From Gemmatimonadota bacterium (GTDB taxonomy: Bacteria > Latescibacterota > UBA2968 > UBA8231), in the NCBI GenBank assembly GCA_026706165.1, contig JAPOZF010000574.1, positions 1-10,434 on the forward strand: 10,434 bases of DNA, read 5' to 3'. The translations under genes and the position numbers were made by a program. This document shows positions 1 through 6,147 of the stretch, piece by piece (position 1 is the first letter of the stretch; every line of letters begins with the position of its first letter). The notes beneath the pieces are model-generated. The model saw nothing but the letters and a program-made list of their open reading frames with translations, had not been told where the DNA came from and made no database searches.

Positions 1-746
1 TCTGCCGTGAGAACCCGCCCAGGCACGTCAGCCTGGTCTTTGTTCAGACGAAGGTCACGGATTATGGTCCGCATGCTGTCGAGCCAGGCCTCCGAAACCG
101 GAGCGTCCTTCTTGACCTGACCCACTCCCACTTCCGGGCCGAATTTCAGGTTGCCGATACGGTGAACCAGGGAACTCGCGAGCGCGAGCCGTCCGTATTG
201 CTGCACCCGGCTGTTGCCGTGCCTGTCGATGGAGTCCAGCAGTACCAGCGTCTTGTGCAGCGGTAACGGGCTGATCGAGTCCTTCAGCAACAGTTTCGCC
301 TGTTCCGGTGGAAGTCCTCGCAGCGAAGGGCGACGGCTTTTCTTCGCGGCAAACAGAGGAACGTCGTCCCACTCGTCGATCCCCTGCTGCTTCAGAGTCC
401 TTCTCGCAGACGACACAACCTCCCGGGCATAGTCCTGGAGTCGGGTGGACTCGACCGACCAATCGACCTTCACCGAACTCGCGAAATGGGCCATCGGTGT
501 CGACTCGATGCCGACGCTGCCGATGCCGAGTTTCTTGCACTCGACCAGTGTCGTTCCCGTTCCACAGAAAGGGTCGAGAACCGTGTCCGAGGCGGCGACG
601 CCGAAACGGTCTACGTAGTCCTGAACCAGGTGGGGTGGGAACGACAGAACGAACCGGTACCAGTCGTGGACCGCCTTGTCCTCCGGGCGCAGCTTGTTCC
701 GGCTCTCCCGGGAACGGGCAGTATTGGAAAGAACCTCGATCGGCAT
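1..746 (-). CDS. Site-specific DNA methyltransferase, N-terminal part (C-terminus off the left edge)
   Basis: This is a SAM-dependent DNA amino-methyltransferase (N4-cytosine or N6-adenine). The frame is open from an ATG at 746 to the window edge, 248 codons plus two bases. Motif I, the SAM-binding loop, reads DTVLDPFCGTGTTLVEC and is followed by GIGSVGIESTPMAHFAS. Just upstream is WYRFVLSFPPHLVQDYV, the segment that precedes motif I in beta-class N4/N6 enzymes. The catalytic (D/S/N)PP(Y/F/W) motif IV is not visible and should lie beyond the edge, so target base and specificity cannot be called. The ATG gives MPIEVLSNTARSRESRNKL; the frame stays open a further 17 codons upstream to a TGA but has no other ATG, GTG or TTG, and no Shine-Dalgarno is seen. 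The gene could be an orphan methylase or part of a restriction-modification system. The IS630 element sits 197 bp upstream and may have separated it from an earlier promoter. Confidence 0.85.
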   Translation of the reverse strand, partial: MPIEVLSNTARSRESRNKLRPEDKAVHDWYRFVLSFPPHLVQDYVDRFGVAASDTVLDPFCGTGTTLVECKKLGIGSVGIESTPMAHFASSVKVDWSVESTRLQDYAREVVSSARRTLKQQGIDEWDDVPLFAAKKSRRPSLRGLPPEQAKLLLKDSISPLPLHKTLVLLDSIDRHGNSRVQQYGRLALASSLVHRIGNLKFGPEVGVGQVKKDAPVSEAWLDSMRTIIRDLRLNKDQADVPGRVLTA

Positions 747-781
747 GGGTAGGTGCAGGCACTCAGGCAGGTTTGACCAGC

Positions 782-811
782 AGTCTACGAAATTTCTTCA
801 ATCGGTGTCAG
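782..811 (-). promoter_or_regulatory. Possible sigma70-type promoter for the methyltransferase
   Basis: Reading the minus strand, CTGACA (811-806) and TAGACT (787-782) are 18 bp apart and end about 35 nt before the ATG at 746. Both hexamers are imperfect. This would let the methyltransferase be expressed despite the upstream insertion, but it is a consensus match only. Confidence 0.25.
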
Positions 812-943
812 CCACCAAAATGCTGTCGCTAAAAGGGCACGTGCAGGGTGGCTTCTCCTGTCATTGAACATTCTCGAGTTCTGCCGGTACTCAACGGAAA
901 TTTCCTTCCCCCGACTATGACGTTTGTGTAGCCGTTCAGGCTA

Positions 944-963
944 GTGCTCCGTTAAGGATTCGG
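944..963 (+). repeat. IS630 left terminal inverted repeat
   Basis: Twenty bases starting GTGCTCC directly after the TA at 942-943. They match the reverse complement of the right end at 17 of 20 positions. Confidence 0.85.
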
Positions 964-965
964 GC

Positions 966-994
966 TTGTACTTTCTCGTAAGCCTTGGTATCAT
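966..994 (+). promoter_or_regulatory. Probable sigma70 promoter of the IS630 transposase
   Basis: TTGTAC (966-971) and TATCAT (989-994) are separated by exactly 17 bp. They lie just inside the left inverted repeat and 37 bp upstream of the transposase ATG. A Shine-Dalgarno GGGGAGG (1017-1023) follows, seven bases before that ATG. Placement and spacing fit a native IS promoter. Confidence 0.55.
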
Positions 995-1030
995 GGGGAC
1001 ATACGTCGATTCTTACGGGGAGGTCCTGCC

Positions 1031-2091
1031 ATGTGTCTCCATGCTCGAACACCGAATGCGGCCGAATCCAAGGAACTGAGCCGATGGCTGAAGCGGCCGC
1101 GCCATGCCGTGCAGATGCGTCGAGGGCAGTTGATCTCCCTCAGTGCCCAGGGGATGCGGGTCCAGGAACTGTCGTCGACCCTGCATCTGCACGAGGAATA
1201 CGTGCGCCAACTGCTGCGGCAATACAACGAGGAAGGGCTGGCCTCGCTGCGCACCCGAGCCCATCCGGGGCGCCCCCCGACGCTGACGCCCGAAGACGAG
1301 TCCGTGGTGGTGGAGATCGCCAAGATGCCCCCTCGGGCTTTCGGCGAACCCTTCAATCAGTGGTCGTTGCGCAAGCTGACCGACTGTCTGGTGGGGCGCC
1401 AGATGATCCCCAAGGTCTCGCATGTGACCATCGCCAAGGTCCTGGACCGGCATAAGATCACCTACCAGCGGACTCGCACCTGGAAGGAGTCGAAGGATCC
1501 GGATTTCTCCTCGAAAAAAAACGCATCAACCGCCTCTACCGGCGCCCGCCGAAGGACACGGTCGTAGTCTGCTTCGACGAGATGGGGCCGGTGCAGATCA
1601 AGCCCCATGCCGGCTCTTCGTGGGCGCCGCAGAAACACCCGGTGCGGCACCGGGCCACCTACTCCCGGCACGCCGGCGTCAGCTACTTCTTCGGCGCCTA
1701 CAACGTCCACGAGGATCACCTGTGGATGCATCACAAGTCGAAGAAGCACGCCTCGGTGGTGCTCACCTTCCTGAAGGCCATCCGGCGCCGCTACCGCAAA
1801 GCCAAACGCATCTACCTCGTCCTCGACAACCTGTCGACGCACACGACCGACAAGATCCGGCGATGGTGTCAGCGAAATCGGGTTTCCCTGGTCTTCACCG
1901 CGACCAACGCCTCCTGGATGAATCGCCTCGAATGCCATCTGACGGCGGCCCATTACTTCGTCATCAAGAACAGCGACCCAAGGGACCATCGAGACGTCGG
2001 CCAACGCATGCAGGAGTACCTCGTATGGCGACATCGAAACCGGGACGATGCCAAGTTGGTGAAGGTCCAAAATTCAATGCCGACTCTTTAA
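1031..2091 (+). CDS. IS630-family DDE transposase in two frames joined by a -1 frameshift
   Basis: The first frame (1031-1567, ATG after GGGGAGG) encodes two helix-turn-helix DNA-binding regions, about residues 35-80 and 90-150, ending near RTRTWKESKDPDF. The second frame, open through 2091, encodes the DDE catalytic core. Joined by a -1 shift at A_AAA_AAC (1516-1522), the product is 353 residues, normal for IS630. The junction reads DPDFSSKKNRINRLYRRPP and, from memory of the family, keeps the usual spacing between the DPDF-like motif and the first catalytic strand. The triad is D183 (VCFDEMGP), D266 (LVLDN) and E301 (WMNRLE), with 34 residues between the second D and E, the DD34E spacing of IS630. 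Read without a shift, the first frame gives only a 178-residue protein lacking the catalytic domain, which could act as a DNA-binding regulator. Whether the shift is programmed or a mutation is not settled by sequence alone. Confidence 0.85.
1514..1522 (+). promoter_or_regulatory. Candidate programmed -1 ribosomal frameshift site (A8 run, A_AAA_AAC)
   Basis: Eight A residues (1514-1521) followed by C. In the frame of the upstream ORF the codons are TCG AAA AAA AAC, so the heptamer at 1516-1522 is A_AAA_AAC, a canonical X_XXY_YYZ -1 slippery sequence. Slipping back one base continues with CGC at 1522 in the frame of the catalytic domain. A small GC-rich inverted repeat (CGGC/GCCG) lies about 20 nt downstream, but I see no strong stimulatory structure. 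Confidence 0.6.
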
Positions 2092-2099
2092 CAGAGCAC
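2080..2099 (-). repeat. IS630 right terminal inverted repeat
   Basis: Twenty bases directly before the TA at 2100-2101. On the minus strand they read GTGCTCTGTTAAAGAGTCGG. The transposase stop codon TAA (2089-2091) is embedded in the repeat. Confidence 0.85.
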
Positions 2100-2251
2100 T
2101 AGCCGCGCCGACCAGATGATTTCGTCCAGGACCTTTGGGGCCCCCGGTGTCCAGAATTGATGGCCGGCCTATGGGGATGATCAGGGGTGACTGTTTTCTG
2201 GTCGAATTCATCCGATCCGAGAGGTTTTCTGCTTGGATAAGACACTAATCA

Positions 2252-2276
2252 ATTACTAATCTGCGCTGAATTAGTA
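2252..2276. promoter_or_regulatory. Distal copy of the fic-associated palindrome (operator candidate)
   Basis: The core is TACTAAT, nine bases, ATTAGTA (2254-2276), with perfect 7-bp arms. It matches the element upstream of fic at 22 of 25 positions in the same orientation, about 1.42 kb away. A third half-site ACTAAT is at 2244-2249. It lies 42 bp past the fic stop codon and 41 bp upstream of the ATG of the IS-split frame on the same strand. Read on the minus strand it keeps a degraded promoter layout: GATACT, 17 bp, TAATTG. A binding site for the same regulator that acts on fic is the simplest reading. Confidence 0.5.
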
Positions 2277-2311
2277 TCGCGATGCGGCTGAAAACCGGTG
2301 TATTCGGGAAG

Positions 2312-2329
2312 CAGGGGATTATCCCCCTG
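2312..2329 (-). terminator. Weak hairpin at the fic stop codon
   Basis: CAGGGG (2312-2317) pairs with CCCCTG (2324-2329) around a six-base loop, and the fic stop codon (2319-2321) lies in the loop. No T-run follows on the minus strand, so intrinsic termination would be inefficient. It may only slow ribosomes or protect the 3' end. Confidence 0.2.
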
Positions 2330-3665
2330 GTGTGCCGGAGAGGCGATTTTCCAGATCGGCAATGGGGTTGAAGTACCACCGATTCCTGAGCTTGCGGGCG
2401 TCCAGCAGTCCGACCTCCACAAGTTCGAGCAGGTCGGTGCGGGCAGTCTGGTAGACGACGCCGTGGCTCATTCGGTGCTCATGGATGGTGTAGCGGTAGT
2501 TCGGATGGCGCAGGGCGTGGCCGAGAAGCGCCCGTTGGCGGTGGTTGAGATCGGTGAGTCCCCGCAAGACCGGCTCCAGTTGCTGTCGCTGCTCACTCTT
2601 GCGGGCGATGTACTGGTTCAGCGCCCGCATCGCGAGGTCGAGAACTCCCAGGTTATAGTGGATGAAATAAGTGAGGTCGTTGTCATCCGTTTCGGTGTGG
2701 AGGAATGCACGGGCGTACTGCGCGGGAGCGCGCCGGATGATGTGGGAGATCGTGAGGAACTCGACCAGCCGGTATCCGTGCCGCAGCATCGACCAGTAGA
2801 ACAGCGCCCGCGCCGTTCGCCCGTTGCCGTCGACGAACGGGTGCTCGTAGGCCAGCCAGAAGTGGAGGATGATGGAACGCAGCACGGGATGGAGAAACGG
2901 CGCTGAGTCGCCTTCGGCGGCGTTGGCGAAGGCGCACATTTCATCCAGGCGCTGCGGAAGCTGCCCGGCAGGGGGTGGGGTGTGCAGCACGGTGACGTCG
3001 CGCTCGTCGACCACGTGTATGGACTCTTCGGGGCGGCGCAGCCGCCCGGCGGCAGTGTCGTCGTCGATCGTTCCGTGAGTCACCGAATGTTGAATTTCGA
3101 ACAGGAGGTCCGGGGACAGAGGAGAATCCTTGTGGCTGCGGATCGCCTGCATCGTGCGGTAGTTGTTGAGGATCATGCGCTCGCTCCGGTCGGATGGTGC
3201 ACGCCCGGAACGGATCATTTCCTTGGCGACCTGGCGCGTCGTGGAAGCACCCTCAAGCTGGCTGGAGGTGATCGCCTCTTCGATAAGCGACGCGACGTAG
3301 TACTGGTCCCGTGTTTCCGGATTGGTGATCTGTGCCGGCATGCCGACGCGCCCCCCCGCCCTCAGGTCGATCCGGTGCACCAGTTCTTGAATGGGCGCAG
3401 GAAAGCTGTAGCAAAATGGAGCTTGCGAGTCGTCCCGGAGAGGAACTTCCTGTGCGGAAACAGACCGCCCCATCTTCTCGGCGACCCACCACTCCTCATG
3501 GGTCAGGCCGTCCGGCGGCGAGCGCCTCCGCAGCTCGTCCCAATGCAGGTACCTGTCGCTGGTTTTGTCGGCAGTACGGGTCAGCAACTGGTTCAATCGC
3601 CGTGGGTCTGCAGCTACCCTTTGCATCAGGGGAATGAAGTTCGGAGGCTTCTGAGGAATCTTCAT
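2319..3665 (-). CDS. Fic-family AMP-transferase, class II, with C-terminal winged helix
   Basis: Fic enzymes transfer AMP from ATP to hydroxyl side chains of target proteins. This 448-residue protein has the full active-site motif HPFVDGNGRTAR (275-286), including catalytic H275. The inhibitory motif S134-x-x-x-E138-G139 (SSQLEG) lies N-terminal to the Fic core, which makes it class II and probably self-inhibited. Residues about 395-436 form a winged-helix-like segment (VYQTARTDLLELVEVGLL, then RNRWYFNP), suggesting DNA binding. The start chosen is ATG at 3665 (MKIPQKPPNF), a typical beginning for this Fic subfamily. An upstream TTG at 3731 would translate through the promoter palindrome and is less likely. 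No Shine-Dalgarno precedes the ATG, and the predicted transcript starts at or next to it, so it may be leaderless. It is divergent from the DUF455 gene, 89 bp apart. The target protein is unknown. Confidence 0.92.
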   Translation of the reverse strand: MKIPQKPPNFIPLMQRVAADPRRLNQLLTRTADKTSDRYLHWDELRRRSPPDGLTHEEWWVAEKMGRSVSAQEVPLRDDSQAPFCYSFPAPIQELVHRIDLRAGGRVGMPAQITNPETRDQYYVASLIEEAITSSQLEGASTTRQVAKEMIRSGRAPSDRSERMILNNYRTMQAIRSHKDSPLSPDLLFEIQHSVTHGTIDDDTAAGRLRRPEESIHVVDERDVTVLHTPPPAGQLPQRLDEMCAFANAAEGDSAPFLHPVLRSIILHFWLAYEHPFVDGNGRTARALFYWSMLRHGYRLVEFLTISHIIRRAPAQYARAFLHTETDDNDLTYFIHYNLGVLDLAMRALNQYIARKSEQRQQLEPVLRGLTDLNHRQRALLGHALRHPNYRYTIHEHRMSHGVVYQTARTDLLELVEVGLLDARKLRNRWYFNPIADLENRLSGTPGG

Positions 3666-3672
3666 AGTAAAT

Positions 3673-3701
3673 ATATTACTAATCTCTGCTAAATTAGTAA
3701 A
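3673..3701 (-). promoter_or_regulatory. Predicted fic promoter, possibly leaderless
   Basis: On the minus strand TTTACT (3701-3696) and TAATAT (3678-3673) are separated by exactly 17 bp. Only seven bases lie between the -10 element and the fic ATG at 3665, so transcription would start at or beside the A of the ATG. This agrees with the missing Shine-Dalgarno. Confidence 0.5.
3675..3700. promoter_or_regulatory. Palindromic operator overlapping the fic promoter
   Basis: TTACTAAT (3676-3683), nine bases, then ATTAGTAA (3693-3700): perfect 8-bp arms with centres 17 bp apart, the geometry of a site bound by a dimeric helix-turn-helix protein. It covers the spacer and parts of both the -35 and -10 elements, so binding should block transcription. 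It is repeated (22 of 25) after the end of fic. The C-terminal winged helix of Fic itself is the obvious candidate ligand, by inference. Confidence 0.6.
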
Positions 3702-3754
3702 GTAGACGGTGGCGGAGCTATCCGATTTCAACGGACGCCCCGTCTGACGACACC

Positions 3755-5923
3755 ATGGAAGTCAAAGAATTCGCGGAACAGGTGCTTTTCGGCACCACTA
3801 TCGAGGACAAGCTGATCGACGGCGGCCGTTACCGCCGAGGCCATCCGGGCAGCGCCATTGCCGCCCCAAGTGAGCCGGGACGCCCCAGGTCGCTGGCTCT
3901 GGGCGGTTGGAACGACCGCGAGCGCGTCCGCTTCCGCGAGGTGCGGGGGTTCCACAGCGAAAAGGAGCGCGGCCTCGTCCTGCACTTCTTCGCCAACCAC
4001 GAGCTTCTCGCCATCGAGCTGATGGCGCTGGCGCTGCTGAAGTTCCCCGACGCTCCGGCGAAGTTCCGCCGCGGGCTCTACGGCATCCTGCGGGAGGAGC
4101 AGGAGCACCTGCGCCTATACATCGAGCGCATGCGCGGCATCGGCGTCGAGTTCGGGGAGATCCCGGTCAGCGACTTCTTCTGGCGCTGCATCTCGCCGGT
4201 GGAGTCCCCGATCGAGTTCGTCACCCGCCTCAGCCTCACCCTGGAGCAGGCCAACCTCGACTACGCCCCGTACTACGCATCGGTGTACGGCGGCCTGGGG
4301 GACGACGAGACGGCGCGGCTGATGCAGCGCATCTACCGCGACGAGATCGGCCACGTCAAGCACGGCCTGACTTGGTTCAACAACTGGCGCGATCCGGCCC
4401 TCGGCGAGTGGGAGGCCTACACCCGGACCCTGGCTCCGCCCCTGGACCCGGGGCGCGCCAAGGGGATCGGCTTCAACGCGGAGGGGCGTCGGAAGGCTGG
4501 CCTTTCCGAGGCATTCATCGGCGAGCTGCAGGTCCACTCCCAGTCGCGGGGACGCCCTCCCTCGGTGTTCTGGTTCAACCCGGCCTGCGACCGCTGCGCC
4601 GGCCTGGACGGGGTGCAGACGCCGCCGAAGTGGATGGCGCAGGTAGCCGCAGACCTCGAAACCGTGCCCGGCCTGGCCTGCGCCGCCGGCGATGTCGTTC
4701 TGGTCGGCCGCCGGCAGCGGCGGGAGCACCTGTCGGAACTGCAGGCCGCGGGTCTGGAGATTCCGGAGTTCGCCCTTTTCGACGGCGCGTCGGGGCTCGA
4801 AGGCCATCCGCTGGCGGAGCGCCGGCTCGGCGCCCTGCGCCCCTGGGGGGTGGCTCCCGACAGCGAGCAGCTGCTGGCCCCGCTGAAGGGCAGCGTCGCC
4901 GGCCCGGGGAAAGGTCCGGTCTGGAGCAGCGCCCTGCGCGGGCTGTACTCGAAGGAGTGGAGCGCCGCCCTGCTCGCGGAATTTCTCGAAGGCCGGCAGG
5001 AGGACTGGCTGTGCGGCGCCGGCGTGGTCGGGAAGCGGTGCGGGTCGGCGAGGGAAGTCGGGCAGGCTCTCGCCCTGCTGCGGGACCGGGGCTGGAGCCG
5101 GGCGGTGATAAAGGCCCCGTTCGGCGCGGCCGGCCGCGGCCAGATCCGGATTTCGACGGCTGCGGAGCCCGGAGAAGCCGAGGACCCCCTGGAAGGCGCG
5201 AAGCGGGGACGGGTGGAACGGCTGCTGGCGGAGCAGGGTGCGGTCGTGGTGGAACCGTTGCTGGAAGGGGTGGCCGACTTGTCGGCCCAGTACGAGGTCG
5301 GCGCCGACGGGAAGGCGGTCCTGCTCGGGATCACGCGGTTCGTCACCGACGGCCGCGGGCAGTACCTCGGCTCCTTCCTGCACAGCAAGGTCGACGGGCT
5401 CGACGAGCAGGTGCGCCGGTTCCTGTACGGGGACGGCCGCGACAGCCGGCGCCTGCGGCGCCTCTACGAAGAGTTGGCCGGGCAGATGGAGCCCGGGCTG
5501 GCGGCGGCCGGTTTCTCCGGTCCCCTCGGGGTGGACGCGCTGGTCTACCGGGACCGCGGCCGGCTGCGGCTGAAACCGGTGATCGAGGTGAACCCGCGCA
5601 TGACCATGGGCAGGGTCGCCCTGCAGCTTGCGCGGCGGATCCATGCGGCCGGCACCGCCCTGTGGCTGATGCTGCGGGTCCGCGACATCGAGGCAGCCGG
5701 CTTCGAGAACGCCGGTGCCTTCGCCGGTGAGATGCGGCGGCGCCACCCGGTCGAGATGATCCCGGAGGGAGACCTGGTATCGAAGGGGGTGCTGTTCACC
5801 ACTGATCCTAAGAGGGCCAAGGCATTCCTCACCCTGCTGGTGGCCGCCGAATCGCTGGAGGAATGCAAGGCCTGGTTCGAGCCCTGGGAGGGACGCCTGA
5901 GCGAGTGGACGCGCCGCTGCTGA
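3755..5923 (+). CDS. DUF455 ferritin-like domain fused to an ATP-grasp domain
   Basis: A 722-residue two-domain cytosolic protein. Residues about 1-265 match DUF455, a ferritin-like helical family: MEVKEFAEQVLFGTTIEDKL at the start, LHFFANHELLAIELMALAL (76-94), GILREEQEHLRLYIERM (110-126), LTLEQANLDY (161-170) and IYRDEIGHVKHG (193-204). E83, E88, E115, H118, E164, E197 and H200 look like carboxylate/His ligands for two metals. After a linker (VFWFNPACDR, 271-280) and a pre-ATP-grasp region, an ATP-grasp fold follows: K453 in VIKAPFGAAGRGQ, E500 in VVVEPLLEG, and the Mg-binding strand IEVNPRMTMGR (610-620) with E611 and N613. ATP-grasp enzymes usually join a carboxylate to an amine or thiol through an acyl phosphate. 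The fused reaction and substrate are unknown. The ATG at 3755 matches the family N-terminus, but its Shine-Dalgarno is weak. The gene is divergent from fic and shares its control region. Confidence 0.85.
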   Translation: MEVKEFAEQVLFGTTIEDKLIDGGRYRRGHPGSAIAAPSEPGRPRSLALGGWNDRERVRFREVRGFHSEKERGLVLHFFANHELLAIELMALALLKFPDAPAKFRRGLYGILREEQEHLRLYIERMRGIGVEFGEIPVSDFFWRCISPVESPIEFVTRLSLTLEQANLDYAPYYASVYGGLGDDETARLMQRIYRDEIGHVKHGLTWFNNWRDPALGEWEAYTRTLAPPLDPGRAKGIGFNAEGRRKAGLSEAFIGELQVHSQSRGRPPSVFWFNPACDRCAGLDGVQTPPKWMAQVAADLETVPGLACAAGDVVLVGRRQRREHLSELQAAGLEIPEFALFDGASGLEGHPLAERRLGALRPWGVAPDSEQLLAPLKGSVAGPGKGPVWSSALRGLYSKEWSAALLAEFLEGRQEDWLCGAGVVGKRCGSAREVGQALALLRDRGWSRAVIKAPFGAAGRGQIRISTAAEPGEAEDPLEGAKRGRVERLLAEQGAVVVEPLLEGVADLSAQYEVGADGKAVLLGITRFVTDGRGQYLGSFLHSKVDGLDEQVRRFLYGDGRDSRRLRRLYEELAGQMEPGLAAAGFSGPLGVDALVYRDRGRLRLKPVIEVNPRMTMGRVALQLARRIHAAGTALWLMLRVRDIEAAGFENAGAFAGEMRRRHPVEMIPEGDLVSKGVLFTTDPKRAKAFLTLLVAAESLEECKAWFEPWEGRLSEWTRRC

Positions 5924-6147
5924 GAGCGAGCGAACTCCCGGACCTGAACAGCCCCGCGAGGAAATAGTCCATCCGGGCTGCGGCCAGCACGACCCGGCCC
6001 CGCCTGAAGAGCAACTCAACGGGTTGTTAAGCAACGGAGCGGTTCCGTTACAGCCGCACTTCCTATTTTTGTTCTCCCGGCATCGGGAAATGCCAAATCG
6101 AACCAGTCCCCCCGGGTAGCGAAATCGGATAGCTCGAGAGGAGACCC
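5924..6147. other. Intergenic gap with small hairpins
   Basis: This 224-bp gap separates the DUF455 fusion from the phosphoesterase. AACGGA (6033-6038) pairs with TCCGTT (6044-6049) around five bases, and CAAC/GTTG pairs at 6017-6026. A T-run (TATTTTTGTT) begins about 15 bases after the larger stem, too far for a standard intrinsic terminator. No promoter with good spacing was found. Confidence 0.25.

Larger units (their letters stand above)
944..2099 (+). mobile_element. IS630-family insertion sequence, 1156 bp, apparently complete
   Basis: The element has imperfect terminal inverted repeats: GTGCTCCGTTAAGGATTCGG at 944-963, against the reverse complement of 2080-2099, GTGCTCTGTTAAAGAGTCGG, with 17 of 20 positions matching. 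It is flanked by TA at 942-943 and 2100-2101, the duplication typical of the IS630/Tc1-mariner group. The reconstructed empty site is GGCTAGCC, containing the CTAG core favoured by IS630 relatives. The only cargo is the transposase in two frames. The orfB stop codon (2089-2091) lies inside the right inverted repeat. Both ends, the internal promoter, the Shine-Dalgarno and the catalytic triad are present, so the copy could be recent and functional if the frameshift is productive. It inserted between the methyltransferase and fic. Confidence 0.9.
829..2211 (-). pseudogene. Small open reading frame split by the IS630 insertion
   Basis: If the IS (944-2099) and one copy of the TA duplication are removed, a continuous minus-strand frame appears. 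It runs from ATG at 2211 through 2102, across the restored TA, then from 941 to a TAG at 829-831: 75 codons including the stop. The first 36 codons begin MNSTRKQSPLIIPIGRP; the distal part reads LNGYTNVIVGGRKFPLS and ends TLHVPF. I do not recognise the product and see no domain, signal peptide or membrane segment. No convincing Shine-Dalgarno precedes the ATG. The frame sits between fic and the methyltransferase on the same strand, and one copy of the fic palindrome is 41 bp upstream of its ATG. At this GC content a 75-codon frame can arise by chance, so it is a candidate broken gene and not a certain one. Confidence 0.3.

Noticed and set aside
55..762. Minus-strand frame of 235 codons over the methyltransferase
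   Set aside because: Out of phase with the DPFCGTGTT frame, and its composition is typical of a shifted reading.
785..871. 28-codon minus-strand ORF (ATG 871) ahead of the methyltransferase
   Set aside because: AGGAG lies inside it and not before it, there is no recognisable product, and the length is within chance.
2102..2166. Short minus-strand reading HQFWTPGAPKVLDEIIWSARLA, looking like a protein fragment
   Set aside because: Only about 24 codons open between stops, no homologous motif recognised, and it competes with the longer frame restored by IS removal.
3666..3731. TTG start adding 22 residues to Fic
   Set aside because: The extra codons run straight through the promoter palindrome; MKIPQKPPNF at 3665 is the usual family start.
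3907..5730. Long plus-strand frame (607 codons) within the same gene in another phase
   Set aside because: Arg/Gly/Pro-rich shadow with no recognisable domain.
4115..6034. Long minus-strand open frame (639 codons) opposite the DUF455-ATP-grasp gene
   Set aside because: It is low-complexity in P, G, R and A with no motifs, a shadow of GC-rich coding sequence; the plus-strand frame has clear family motifs.
6033..6049. Hairpin after the DUF455 gene as an intrinsic terminator
   Set aside because: Six-base stem with the T-run some 15 bases away; not a standard terminator.
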